Assembly (NCBI GenBank): GCA_947561715.1
Contig: OX387202.1
Location: 5,531,001 to 5,595,000, forward strand
Length of the DNA stretch: 64,000 bases
From: Ascidia mentula
Lineage: Eukaryota > Chordata > Ascidiacea > Phlebobranchia > Ascidiidae
Reading direction: 5' to 3'
Position numbers and translations under genes: made by a program. Numbering within the stretch: the stretch's first letter is position 1; every line of letters begins with the position of its first letter. Shown here one piece after another: positions 1 to 10,823 of this stretch. Under the pieces are notes generated by a model that was given only the letters and a program-made list of their open reading frames with translations, was not told the DNA's origin and did not search any database.

Positions 1-3000
1 TGCCAGAAACTCTGTTTGTACAGTGGTTAGTTTGTGTAGCAACGTTTTGTTTTGTGATTATTGAAGGTTTTTGCAATGAATCTTGTTCTGGCCGCTGCGA
101 TGAAGGACTAAATGGTTACACTTGTTTTTGTACTCATTCGTCTACTGATGGGTGTCCTCCAGGCAAGTCCTTTACATACTTTTTTTCTCAATGCAAAAAA
201 AAATTCTGATAATCCAGAATATGTAATCGTATCATGGTCACTTTCGGATAATTGTTGCGTTTTTGACATCGCCTAATCCGGATTTTGGTACATTTCCTGC
301 ATTACTTTTGCATTTGTGTTCACAAAACCAGGTTTTGGTTAAAATTTTTTTCTTTTTAAACTGATATTGTGGTTTACTTGTTGCGCGTGTGACGATAAAG
401 CATTTTAAATCAGAAACTACACTCAACTTTGTCATGTTTTAAGGCGCACCGGTGACAAGAGATTTAAAAATTTTGTGGAAAACTCACAACAGTGCCTTTG
501 TCACGTGGGAGGCAAGCAACGCTAATTGGGCTTACCCTTCAATAAACGGTGGAATATTTTATCACTCCAGTGGCACCAGACAAGCTGGATTTTTATACCT
601 AAATTCTGACACTAAATACTCTGTAACGTTGACTCTTCACAACAGTTTAGGTTCAACTACATCCCTCCTACAATTCGAAACACGTAAGCTTCGACAACCG
701 TTTATCCTTTTAACTTTGGATTTTATTTTACTACTTAAATTAAGTTAATCTGCTCACAAACTAAAGTTCTGGTTAGCCACTTAGTTACTGAAATACCGAC
801 AAAAATACGTAAAACGAACATAAACAGATGGTCTTGCTGTTGAATTAAATATTTTATCCTGTAATTTATAACTACTTTCGAAACTTACATATCGCCCAAG
901 TCCCATCATATGTTGACCCCACCACGCCCCCTCCTACAAACTCCAATTGCGTCAATTCTCCACTAAACTGTTGCCCTGGTTACACAACATCCGGGTTACA
1001 GTGCATTGGTAAGTCTGTCGACATTTAACAAATATGAAAAAGAATGACGCGTGTTTTCATTGATAAATTGAGGATCGTTTATATCGTAACTTTTCGCTAC
1101 CAGGCTCCCGCAAATCGCTATGACATCAATTTTACCTAAACTACTTTTCACTGTTAAAGATTTCTACAAACAAGGCTCTACAAGGCTACACCCCAAAAAA
1201 TATGGAAGTTATGCTAACTTATTTCTGACAACAAAAAAATTAAATAATCATGCAAAGTTGCAATATAAATTTGCGAAAACCAACTTATCCTGTTTGAAAT
1301 ATATTATGTGAAATGTAATAATTAAAGCTGTGGTGTTCAATCCTTAACACGGCCATCAGCTCCTGGTAAACCCAGTTAATAGGTTTAATAGCGTCAATAG
1401 CGCCGATATCGCCAATGAGCATTTTAGAAACACCATTTTTTGGTATCAAATCCAGTTCCAGTATGCACCAGATGACTACACAAGTAACTCTAAAAACTCA
1501 CTAAGAAAAAAAACTAGCATAAACCAATTTGAACATCAAAATGTCAAAACTACCCCTTCGTTTCCAGACATTGATGAATGCACAAACGGCTCATCAGGTT
1601 GCCATTCAAACGCTCAATGCAACAATACCGATGGTGGATTTATTTGTTCTTGCAACGAATGCTATGTGGGAAATGGATTTATTTGCTCACGTATGTATGT
1701 TAGCTTAGTAAAACCAATGTGGTGATGAAATGTTATGCAGGTGATAAAAAAATAGTCCACAAGCTTCGTTTAAGAACGTAAGCGAATAAATAACTTTTAA
1801 CAGTTAGATTTCTTAAATTCAGAACATTGTGGAGGTGTAAATTGCCATGACCGTGGAAATTGTTCGGGATATATTGGATTTTCGTCAGCTACTTACTGTA
1901 TGTATAGTCCACGTAAGGTATATCTTTAACTAACAAACACAATTTTAGTTAATCCTCCTTCTATTTCCAACCTTACATTGCTATGGAGATCTAGCACTGG
2001 TCTCAGTTTTTCCTGGGAGCGCAAGAGAGTGACATTTAGCACAACGTTTTTGATTGGTGCATGGGTTTCCTATGACCAGCACATAGACGGAGAGGCTGGA
2101 TTTTCTTACCTTCAACCCGCCATGACGTACAATCTTACTGTAATTGTTTACAACTCGATCGGATCGTCCCATGCAAGTATTGTGGTTCAAACAGGTTGGT
2201 TTCTATTAACAACAACATTATTTTATCCAAATACATATAAAGCAGTTTCACTTGCAAACAGAACCTGATGTATTTCCTTCGACCCATCCACATTCTACAA
2301 GCTCAAGCATTGGTTGTAGATATGGATATCATTTAGTGGATTCAAAGTGCACAGGTACTTTATATCAATTATCATCCTACTTTAGTCCCGGATGAGGGGA
2401 TATTTGGTCTTTTCAGATATTGACGAATGTTCCAATGACTTGCATGTGTGTCACCCCGAGGCGCAATGTATCAACTCCAATGGAAGTTACAGCTGTTCTT
2501 GTAACTTGGGTTATTTCGGTGATGGTGTAATGTGCGTAGGTTAGTAACGTTTTGGGAGGATTTTAAATTAAACAGGAAATTTATTCCCGTCTTGGCCAGG
2601 TATGTGTGGATCAACGTCCATTTCAAAATGTGCAAACGATGGTATCTGTTCAGGGGGTGAATATGGCAGCTTGTGTTTATGTTATCAGGATAGATGTTTA
2701 TCAGGTAATTTTCTGGGCGCTTATTTCAGCCAAATACTTGTGTCAACATCTTGAATCTCACAGAAAATAAAAACATCACTATAAGTGTCGTGAACAAAGG
2801 TCCAAACTTTGTCATCATCTCGTGGAAGAAAAAAGTCCCCTCATTTATCGAATTCTATTATGACGTCACGCTCTGGGAAGATGGAAGTCAGGTCACCACC
2901 TACAGCTCTCTAGCAAATAAACGTGCAGCATTCGGAAACTTAAAACCAAGTACACAATACCAAGTCACTGTCGATATTCGCGGGACAAATGCTACTCACA

Positions 3001-3087
3001 GTATTGACTTTTTTACTGGTAAATATTCAATTTGCGAGATAATAGCGTATATCTACTGTTGCTTGTACTTTCGCAGAAAACAATTGA
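1..3087 (+). CDS. Secreted EGF / fibronectin-III mosaic protein
   Basis: Eleven exons: 1-162, 444-683, 901-1008, 1568-1690, 1823-1897, 1949-2194, 2262-2354, 2417-2539, 2600-2704, 2764-3018, 3077-3087. Every junction is phase 1. Bases 1-2 (tg) read in frame as the end of an ATG lying one base before the window, followed by about 24 hydrophobic residues (signal peptide). Domain order: EGF-like; FN3; half-EGF linker; calcium-binding EGF (DIDEC, 1570-1690); short EGF-like; FN3; Ser/Thr linker; calcium-binding EGF (DIDEC, 2419-2539); EGF-like; FN3. The four-exon block EGF-like/FN3/linker/cbEGF occurs twice, then EGF-like/FN3 again, so the gene grew by block duplication. If the last exon is spliced as shown, the product is 513 residues and ends four residues after the third FN3 with no membrane span. 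Intron 1 has a GC donor (AG|GCAAGT). Reading through the last intron would instead add a short hydrophobic/basic tail. The protein is likely extracellular adhesion or matrix; its ligand is unknown. Confidence 0.8.
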
Positions 3088-4079
3088 AATTTGACAACAG
3101 TAGAGGCAGTAAAGTTTTAAGAAGCAAAATATTCAAATGTGGACTTCGAATGGATTCTGATTGTTATCCTGTCCTGAGTTTGTAAAGCGGCTTTTGTGTG
3201 TAAAGTGATTGTAATCACTGTTCCTTGTCGTACTCTTCAACTTATTTTGGTTAAAATTCTGTTTGAATAAGTGGCACTGGTGATGCCTCCAAGCACACGC
3301 GAAATACACACATGTTTATATATCCAGGAAAAACGTCTTCTTTGGATTACTTACAGTCGTTGTTTAAAAAAGCTGTTGTTCAAAAATTAGGATTATGTTT
3401 TAGCAACAAGAGAAATTTCGTATTTGTAGTGGACCGGATATTTTCCAATAGGCTGAACATATTAATATGCTGAACAATTTTTACCACCTTTGCAACAATT
3501 TGGACCACCCAGTTATTTTTGACCATATACTTCGACTCAATACTGCTGTAGTTAAATGCGACTAATATAATGAACATAAACCCAGGCAAAGAGCGGTCAA
3601 ACAACTCGTATCGAAATATGTAAGAAGCCTGGAATAACTTTCAAGATAGCAAGCTTGATGTATGATTAGTAATCAGGTCCCGCACAATCTGAATACTTGG
3701 TACAAATTATCTTGAATATGTGTTTGTTAAATAGTTGCGTTATTGTCTGATGCAGACAAGTTGTTGGTTTGCTTCTTTGAGTTGGAAGCATTCTCCACTT
3801 TTGGGATACTGTTAAAACCAACGGTCAAGATTTAAAAAAATTGCTCATTCAAAAACATTTTAGGATGCCTTGTATGGTATAAAATACATAAAATGTCGTT
3901 TAAGTAAATTAATTAAGTTTGTTTGATATTCTTAAATAATAGGTCTTCATATTTCTTTACTGTTCGTTGCATACAGAGCCTCAAATTGAACCATTGTAGT
4001 CCGATCATCCGAAACGTCTAATAATGTAACGGTGTCTACACCTTATCATACTGAACCAATTGATTGTATTGATCATCGC
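3088..4079. other. 3' flank without recognised gene
   Basis: AT-rich sequence after the EGF/FN3 gene. No coding exon with good splice signals, no structural RNA and no clear repeat was seen. No canonical AATAAA was found close to the predicted stop. Confidence 0.5.
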
Positions 4080-5390
4080 CGAGGAGAACTCGCCTGTTGC
4101 TCCCAATAGGTGCGAGCGAACTTGGTCTCATCTGAAAGGGATAACGTTTTCGAAGCCAGCGTATAATGAAGTGTGGCTTTTGATTGGTTTGGATGTTCCC
4201 GAAGTGTTTTGGGTTGATGAGGAGTGAAGAGGCCGGCGCGAAGATGCCAGTGCTGTGAAAACGATTCTGGGTTGGTCCCTGCATCATCTCTTGCTGTACA
4301 GAACGTCCAGGTACATCATTTTTAATTGTCGTGTAACTTATTGCATGAGCAGGTAAAACACATGTGGGAAACAGAGTTTAGGAAATTGAGTCTGCAGCAG
4401 GAGGAAGCTGCCGTAAGCCCTGTAGGGTATTTGCCGCATCATCCGGTTGTTTATTCGCAAAAGCCTGGGAAGGTAAGATTCGTGTTTGATTGTGCGACTA
4501 AGTTTGCAGGGTAGTCACTGGACGAGCAATTAAGGACCTGATTTGATGAACAGTCTGGTAGGGGTTCTTGTGTGATACCGTCAGGAGTCGATCGCATTGG
4601 TTGCCGATGTGGAGGCCACGTTTCACCAGGTTAGGTTTGACTAAGCAGACCAGAATTGTCTACGATTCGTATGGTGGTCTCAAGGGGTCATGACAAAGGA
4701 GTCGGTTGATCACAAAATTTTGGTGCACTTATTCGGCGCGACGTCATCGCCGTGTTATGCAAGTTATTGTTTGCGACGAACCGCTGAAGATAATTGCCAT
4801 GACTTTAATGCAAAGATCATTTCAACTGTCAAACGCAATGTTTACGTAGACGACTGTTTGAAGTCAGTGACAACCATTACCTCAGAACGATTGGAAGTCA
4901 TTCGCAAAGAGCCTGACTAAGTAATTAGGAAATCGGTATTCTGGACAGATTCAACAAGTGTATTGAGATGCATCAATAATTCGTCTAAACGATTCCCTGT
5001 TTTTGTGGCCAAAGGTTAAATAAAATTGATAAGGGATCGAGTCCAGCGCAGACCTGAATCCAGCAGATGACGCCTCTCGATGATTAAGTGCAAGGACCAT
5101 GTTCGAATGCCATCGCTGGTATACAGGAACGAAGTTTCTGAGTGAAGCCGAGGACGCATGGCTTGCGGACCCGTTGGATCGTGGTGAGCAGCCTGAAGAG
5201 TTTGTAGCACCGACGGTGGGTGGCTTGGACAGAAAATTTCAGCGCTGCTCGTCACGGTGGAAGTTGGAGAAGGCAATAGGATGGTTTGCTGCGGTTGGTG
5301 AGTTACATTCGAAGCAGGAAGAAAGCGCAAGTGACTACTCCGCTGAGCCTCGACGAGCTTTAACAGAATACAATGCAATCAAATAGAATT
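4080..5390 (+). pseudogene. BEL/Pao LTR-retrotransposon pol relic
   Basis: Broken plus-strand pieces of a BEL/Pao polyprotein in the normal order. About 4155-4290 holds the peptidase/linker signatures LLIGLDVPEVFWV and, after a TGA, ILGWSL. 4326-4514 holds the start of reverse transcriptase ([12 protein letters not shown]). 4585-4640 holds ADVEATFHQV. 4690-4917 holds HLFGATSSP followed by the catalytic YVDD box. 5050-5080 holds the family motif NPADDASR, followed by tryptophan-rich sequence to about 5386. The frame changes several times and contains stops, so no product can be made. No LTRs were found on either side. The family assignment rests on these short conserved motifs and their order; I consider it secure, but the copy is old. 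Confidence 0.75.
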
Positions 5391-6376
5391 GAGATTGAAT
5401 AGACTAAAATGGAATCGAATGGACAGAACGACAGCGTAACCGTAAAAACAGACAGTCACGCGATATGCGAGAGAAGCAGGGACTCGTAAATATCACGTGG
5501 ATATAAAAAATTTTAGGCATTGGAAGAAACCGTCCTGATTGATTTGATAGTAGATTTGGTACATCGCAAGTGCGGTGAATCTGTGTGTCACGAGTAACAC
5601 TGGTTAAAACTTGCCCAAAAGTATTTATTCTGACGTAGTTGATAATATATAGCCTCCAACATCGAACGAAAAGCAGACTTAACATTTTTTTTTAACTTTA
5701 ACATTAAAACGTTTCAATGGGTGCCAGTAAAGGAAAATGCTTGATATATTTATGACGTAACAGTCAACAAAGCAGCTGTACTTGACTTCATTTTGATGAA
5801 AGGCTTCTATAAGCTAATAATTACTTGACATCGCCTAACTCAAAGATCGCGCTTATCTACCAGTGTAATTTGGCATGTTCGTTATTTTGTACCGTATTAT
5901 TCATGGTTTCGATTACGCATCATCAATGGGTCTGACGTCACAATGCTGCAGGTACAGATTGGTTGAAAATGCATTGGTTTGAAATAGGAGTTTTTCAATT
6001 AAACGAGTGTAACACTGCGGTAAACCATTTTGTGAAAAAAAATACGTTTAAGCAAAGCAGAAACTGTAGAAGAATGTGAGTACCCAAGCACCAAAAACGA
6101 AAATTTCCGCTTAGACGAAGAAAAATCTTTGGAATTAATGACAACTAGCGCGCCTGGCAAAAATTTTGTCTGTTGTGTGCGTTTTTACTGCGGCGAAAAG
6201 TCCTGATGATAACTAACTGCAGACGGACACTAAAGCTTATCAAATATGTTTTTTGTCAGAGCGTAAGCTAGGAAAATTTCGTAAATTATAATATATTTTG
6301 CAGAACTTTATAAAGTGGCCTAGAGAATTAGGAGAACACGTTTGTAATTGATTTAGAGCCTTTTATATCATATGCT
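5391..6376. other. Non-coding, nothing recognised
   Basis: AT-rich sequence with only short random ORFs on both strands. No splice-flanked coding segment, structured RNA or repeat was recognised. Confidence 0.4.
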
Positions 6377-7180
6377 GTGATTTTAAACACTCCCGAAACA
6401 GTAAACGTTCATATCAATGCAATGCAGCTGCCAGACACGCTAGATGCGGTTAGTTCCAGATTTAGTTCTTCGGCTAAACGTATTTTTTTGTTTTGGGGTG
6501 TTTGGCACATATATTCGAACCATGAATACCAACAAAGTGATTTTAAAAGATATATTAGTGCGGAAAGTGTTCAAAACGTTTGTGCAATTCGTTTCGTTGG
6601 TAAACGGCGCTTGTCACCATTTGATTTCGACATAAGCATCTAACTAATATTGTTCTCTACCCATAGAGAGAGAACAATATTAGTTAATTTTTTTTTTAGA
6701 AAAATATTAGTTCCGGAAAGTATTTAAAATATAACCTCATTGCTATTAGCTCTAGTTCATTTTAAGTCCATGACAGTGGAAGCTCGAGTTTAATGCGCCT
6801 ATGACATAACAGTATCTGTGTTATCCAAGCCAAAATATTGTTGTTACATTAAAAGTTATTTCGTTGGTAAACGGCCCTTCTATGCCAATCACTTTTGATA
6901 TGAGCGTTTAGCTTATGCTGTACTCTAACTATGGAGCGTTTTTTTGAAAAATATTAGTCCCGAAAGTGTTTAAAACGCAAATAGAATTTTCGGCGCATAC
7001 ATTATTTCTGGTTCCTATTGTTAACGATAAAAGTCATATCGTTGGAAACGACGCTTCTCTAACATTTTATTTTGATATGAGCGTTTTGCTTATGCTGTAC
7101 TTTGGCGATTTTTGTAAAATATTAATCCCGAAAAGTGTTTATAACGTCCATTGAATTACCATCATTTTTTCTCGGATGCT
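6377..7180. repeat. Diverged tandem repeat, about three units
   Basis: A block of roughly 170-240 bp recurs with heavy divergence. Each unit has, in order, an A-rich run and ATTAG(T/C)..CGAAAGTGTT, then TCGTTGGTAAACG, then GATATGAGCGTTT.GCTTATGCTGTACT. Copies of the first motif lie near 6552, 6705, 6953 and 7120; the second near 6595, 6860 and 7038; the third near 6898 and 7073. Short ORFs here follow the repeat and are probably not genes. The unit may belong to an old satellite or a retroelement tail. Confidence 0.55.
6641..6686. repeat. Perfect 18-bp inverted repeat
   Basis: Arms 6641-6658 and 6669-6686 are exactly complementary (taactaatattgttctct and its reverse complement) around a 10-base loop. 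It interrupts a unit of the diverged tandem repeat and could be a small foldback insertion. Confidence 0.8.
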
Positions 7181-8563
7181 CTGTAAAGTGTTGTATGAAG
7201 AAATGTTTGGTTTGACATCGCATTTAAAATGATTTTCTTTCAGCCAGATAGACGTTTTGGCAATTTGTTTGCCGAACAGGAGCAAATTACTGCAACCAAG
7301 CAGTAACGACTCAAATCATTATTTGAAATTTGTTGCAAATCATGCGGAACGCTTTTTTAAAACATTTTTTATTTCGACAGAATGACAATAGTACAAGTAG
7401 CAGCATTGTGTCACGTTGTGTCAAACGCATTTATTGTCAAGAATACATGTTTCGCTCAAAAAAATGCGTTTGACACAAGGTAATTTTGTATTGTAATTCT
7501 GCAAACGTGAAGTTTCCACCTGTGTCACGCACAACAAGTGGCGTTAGAAAAGGTCGATTTCGGAATGAAAATATTGAATATTGTTCGTCACGTCACAGCT
7601 CAGTCAAGCAAATAAATTTAGAAACAGTTTTGGGTTAAAATTGATGTTAGATAAAACCTCGCTTAACCTGTAGATCACAGTAGCCTTAACGTTTTCGCGT
7701 TTTACTTACACTAAAATGCCCTCAAAAACGTGTTAATATTGTTATGCGTTCCTTGTGGGTCCGTTTTTTGAGGTCATCGTTCAGGTGATTCACAAGTCTG
7801 TGTGTGAAATTTATCGCCGGAAGAATTGTTTCACCAACAAATAAAGTGCAAACGGGGAAACCACTTTGGCCCTAACGCGTTGTTACTTATAACGAAACTG
7901 TTAAAAGAAGACGGGCCCACATTAGAACACCAGTGAGAAATAGTGATAATGAACATTATTAACTGCGATTGCTGTGGAGATCAAGTGCTTCTAACCAATG
8001 AATAGTTTGTGATTGGAAAATAATTGGAAAGTAAAAACAACAGTTAATTACTGACGTGAAGAGTGATGTTTCAAGTGCGACGAAACGGTTCCGGAAGATA
8101 GCGCTGTTTGGCACCGGTTGCATTATCCGGTAACACACCGGCAGAAACCAGGAAAGGAAAAAGCTGTCTTTATTTGGTGGCCTGACGACGATTTGTCGCG
8201 CGAACCTAATGACTACCATTTGCTGGTATCTATATTTGGCGCAACCTCGTATCTATGTGCTGAGATTTTGTTTTCGAAAAATTGCTGAAATTGCTGAAAA
8301 AATCTCAGTTTTGACGTTTGTTTGAAATCCGAAAGAAGACGTTGGCTTGACATGCTTCTAAGGAGCGTTGTTTGTTTCATGGTTTGATTTACAAATATTC
8401 ATGAAAAAATCATAAAAACCAGACACGAAAATTTAAGTGTGACGTAATTGAAACTAGTCTGCGGATCGCTGCTTTATGTCTAATTCACTGTGAAATCATA
8501 ATCAAATACCCGACTAATCGCCATTATTTCTGTGCTTATTTAAATGTCATGTTTATCTCACAA
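7181..8563. other. Non-coding stretch
   Basis: No gene recognised. The only structure seen is the inverted repeat at 7416-7478. Confidence 0.4.
7416..7478. repeat. Perfect 17-bp inverted repeat
   Basis: Arms 7416-7432 (ttgtgtcaaacgcattt) and 7462-7478 are exactly complementary around 29 bases. No coding context. Possibly the ends of a tiny foldback element. Confidence 0.75.
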
Positions 8564-8578
8564 TGCTTTCTGGGTATT

Positions 8579-8724
8579 AGGTTTGCAGGCTTGGCAGCCC
8601 AGGCATTGCAGCCTAGCTGGATCATCCACTTTTTCCTGACAAGTCGGAGCAAGATTTGAAAAATCAAGCAAGGACCTGCGCAGTGGGGCGATCCTGCCAA
8701 TCATGCCATTGCATGAAATATTAC
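8579..8724 (+). mobile_element. SINE-like short interspersed element
   Basis: About 146 bp, beginning aggtttgcaggcttggcag and ending atgaaatattac. It is flanked by an exact 15-bp direct repeat, tgctttctgggtatt, at 8564-8578 and 8725-8739, as expected for a LINE-type target-site duplication. Further copies or pieces lie at 11885-11945 (-), 11976-12040 (+), 12087-12230 (-) and 24251-24332 (-). I see no convincing A/B boxes of a pol III promoter, so the SINE label is provisional; a MITE is the alternative. Confidence 0.6.
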
Positions 8725-8739
8725 TGCTTTCTGGGTATT

Positions 8740-9318
8740 CTGTAAGTTCGCCGAATGTTCATCCAAACCCGAATGTTGCCCATCATGTTGATTTTGCACA
8801 AAAGTACTTGAACGCACATGAACAATAAATATAAAAAAGTAAAAATGCCATGGGCACCGATAAAACCATAAGTGTTATCCAGTCAAGAAGCTAACATTAA
8901 ATTTGCCAGACTGGCAGGCGAGGAGCGCCGCGCACCAAGCTATCAATCAACTTGCAACCATGATTGTGGAAATATTTAAATGCTCAGCAGAAAATCAGTC
9001 TTCAAGCTGTTGAAAAGGGAGACTGAGAGTTGAAACAAAAATCTGCGGGAAAGCGGAGCGGGAACTCCGGCAAGGTTAATGTTTTTTTTTAAAACATTTC
9101 AACAGCACAAGTTTTTCAACATTATCCTTTTGAAGGGAAGAAGTCAACACAACACTCTCCGACTGTTTATTCCGCGATATTCTATCACCATCTCCTTCGG
9201 ATATTTACTTCATGTCTAATTTGGTTCAGTATTTGATGCGTGCATCTCAATGTACACATATTACAGCACTCTAGTATACGAACGAGGTGGGCTTCAGATA
9301 AAGATATTTGGATTTTCA
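8740..9318. other. Non-coding, nothing recognised
   Basis: No coding exon or repeat recognised between the SINE-like element and the microsatellite. Confidence 0.4.
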
Positions 9319-9342
9319 ACATATATATATATATATATATAA
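9319..9342. repeat. (AT)n microsatellite
   Basis: An uninterrupted run of about twelve AT/TA dinucleotides, just upstream of the minisatellite. Confidence 0.9.
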
Positions 9343-9403
9343 CGTCGTATCAAATGTATCAAGATGAAGAATACCGTTTCAACAATATAGTAATATGATG
9401 ATC

Positions 9404-9769
9404 GCAAGTAAGCAAAACACAATGGACGATCAAGGTAAGCATGACACAATGGATGATCGCAAGTAAGCAAAACACAATGGATGACCGAAAGTAAGCAAAA
9501 CACAATGGATGACCGAAAGTAAGCAAAACACAATGGATAATCGCAAGCAAGCTAAACCTATTGGACGATTGAAAGTAAGCAAAACACAATGGACGATCGC
9601 AAGCAAGCTAAACATAATGGACGATTGAAAGTAAGCAAAACACAATGGACGATCGCAAGCAAGCTAAACACAATGGACGATTGAAAGTAAGCAAAACACA
9701 ATGGACGATCGCAAGCAAGCTAAACATAATGGACGATTGAAAGTAAGCAAAACACAATGGACGATCGTA
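9404..9769. repeat. 28-bp minisatellite with 56-bp higher-order unit
   Basis: About 13 tandem copies of a 28-bp unit (aagtaagcaaaacacaatgg plus gatgaccga or gacgatcgc). In the right half (about 9543-9768) two variants alternate, one with aagcaagctaaaca and one with aagtaagcaaaaca, giving a 56-bp dimer repeated about four times. Early monomers and later dimers suggest growth by unequal exchange. Three minus-strand ORFs of about 70 codons with FAYF repeats arise only because the unit has few stops. Confidence 0.9.
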
Positions 9770-10234
9770 CAAAAATACCACACAATGCTAATGGCAGAGC
9801 TTGACTGACAACAGAGAGATAACTCTTAGCGTTACGCAAGGTTACAACATCATATCAGACAAAGTCGTTAAATTCTGGTTACTTTGGGGGGATTTGTTAA
9901 ACTGAAACTGATCACAGGAAGGATTTAAGACGGATCAGGGGAGTGTCCGACGGACTAAAAATGGGACCAAGGTTTGTGAGCTATTTAAATTTTCTACATG
10001 GTGGAAAATAGCAACAATTTTGACGGAAAAACAATTAAAAGGCATAATATATTCGCGTGATAATAATGAACATAAACACCTTTCCGCGTGTAACTAAGCG
10101 TGGACATTTTTAACTATAATCTTGTTATTTCTATGCAAAGTCGTAACATGATTGGAGCTACGGTTTATAGAGTTAGGTTAAAGTAGGTCTAGTCTGTGAT
10201 CTAGTTTACAGGTGTCATTAACTTGTACGGTGTC
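9770..10234. other. Non-coding, nothing recognised
   Basis: Ordinary AT-rich intergenic sequence between the minisatellite and the MITE. Confidence 0.4.
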
Positions 10235-10237
10235 TTA

Positions 10238-10372
10238 GGCCGGGTCCACACTCACGCTTTGCGCCGGCGGATTCTTTGTTTGTTTTAATGTCCCGAGCGT
10301 ACGCCCGCACGCCGGCGTATAATGAAACAAACAAAGAATCCGCCGGCGCAAAGCGTGAGTGTGAACCCGGCC
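10238..10372. mobile_element. 135-bp foldback MITE with TTA target duplication
   Basis: Terminal inverted repeats of almost 50 bp start GGCCGGGTCCACACTCACGC and end in the near-exact reverse complement, leaving a GC-rich centre of about 35 bp. The element is bordered on both sides by TTA (10235-10237 and 10373-10375). A 3-bp TWA target duplication is typical of PIF/Harbinger-type MITEs. It has no coding capacity. A few arm mismatches (for example C/T at 10245) show it is not brand new. Confidence 0.75.
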
Positions 10373-10375
10373 TTA

Positions 10376-10823
10376 CGCTTCGTCAGTCGCTTTTTAAGCC
10401 CGGGATGAAATTTTGGTCCGTTATTATGCTTACAATATTTGCCGGGCCTTTGTGAGAGATGGAAACACGACAGATTAAAATCAGACATATAGTTGAACCA
10501 GTGTGGTGATTAAACCTTTGTTTTTAAACTTTTGAGTATGATGGGTTCTGTGAGCTGTCGAGATTTGGCGAAAACTACTGAATATTTCTTCTAAGCGTTT
10601 GATCAACAAGCGAATGAGAGTAAAGATAAAAAAGAAAAAAAGTAACGACAGTTTATATAAAAAGCCAATGAAATTATGGCGGTTAAATAGCTAGCTTAAA
10701 TAACCTTGCAATGTTTCTTAGATATAAAGTTTGGAAAACTTCACTAGAAGCAATGATGGCGCCATTCCCCTGAGTTAGAGAAATATATCATTGTAAGATA
10801 CAAACTCTTTGTGTTTTTATCAG
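10376..10823. other. Presumed 5' flank of the LDLa-GPCR gene
   Basis: No exon with a start codon in the right phase could be found, so the first coding exon of the downstream GPCR gene is either here but unrecognised or lies further upstream. An SL trans-splice acceptor at 10822-10823 would not help, because no in-frame ATG follows it. Confidence 0.35.

Noticed and set aside
9294-9645. Three overlapping minus-strand ORFs with repeated FAYF motifs
   Set aside because: They are translations of the 28-bp minisatellite; the unit length and lack of stops explain them fully.
9404-9769. CRISPR-like array
   Set aside because: Direct 28-bp repeats are adjacent with no unique spacers, and the genome is clearly animal.
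10753-10776. ATGATGGCGCCATTCCCC as the start of the LDLa-GPCR gene
   Set aside because: It runs into TGA within six codons and the following GTTAG donor would not keep the frame of the next exon.
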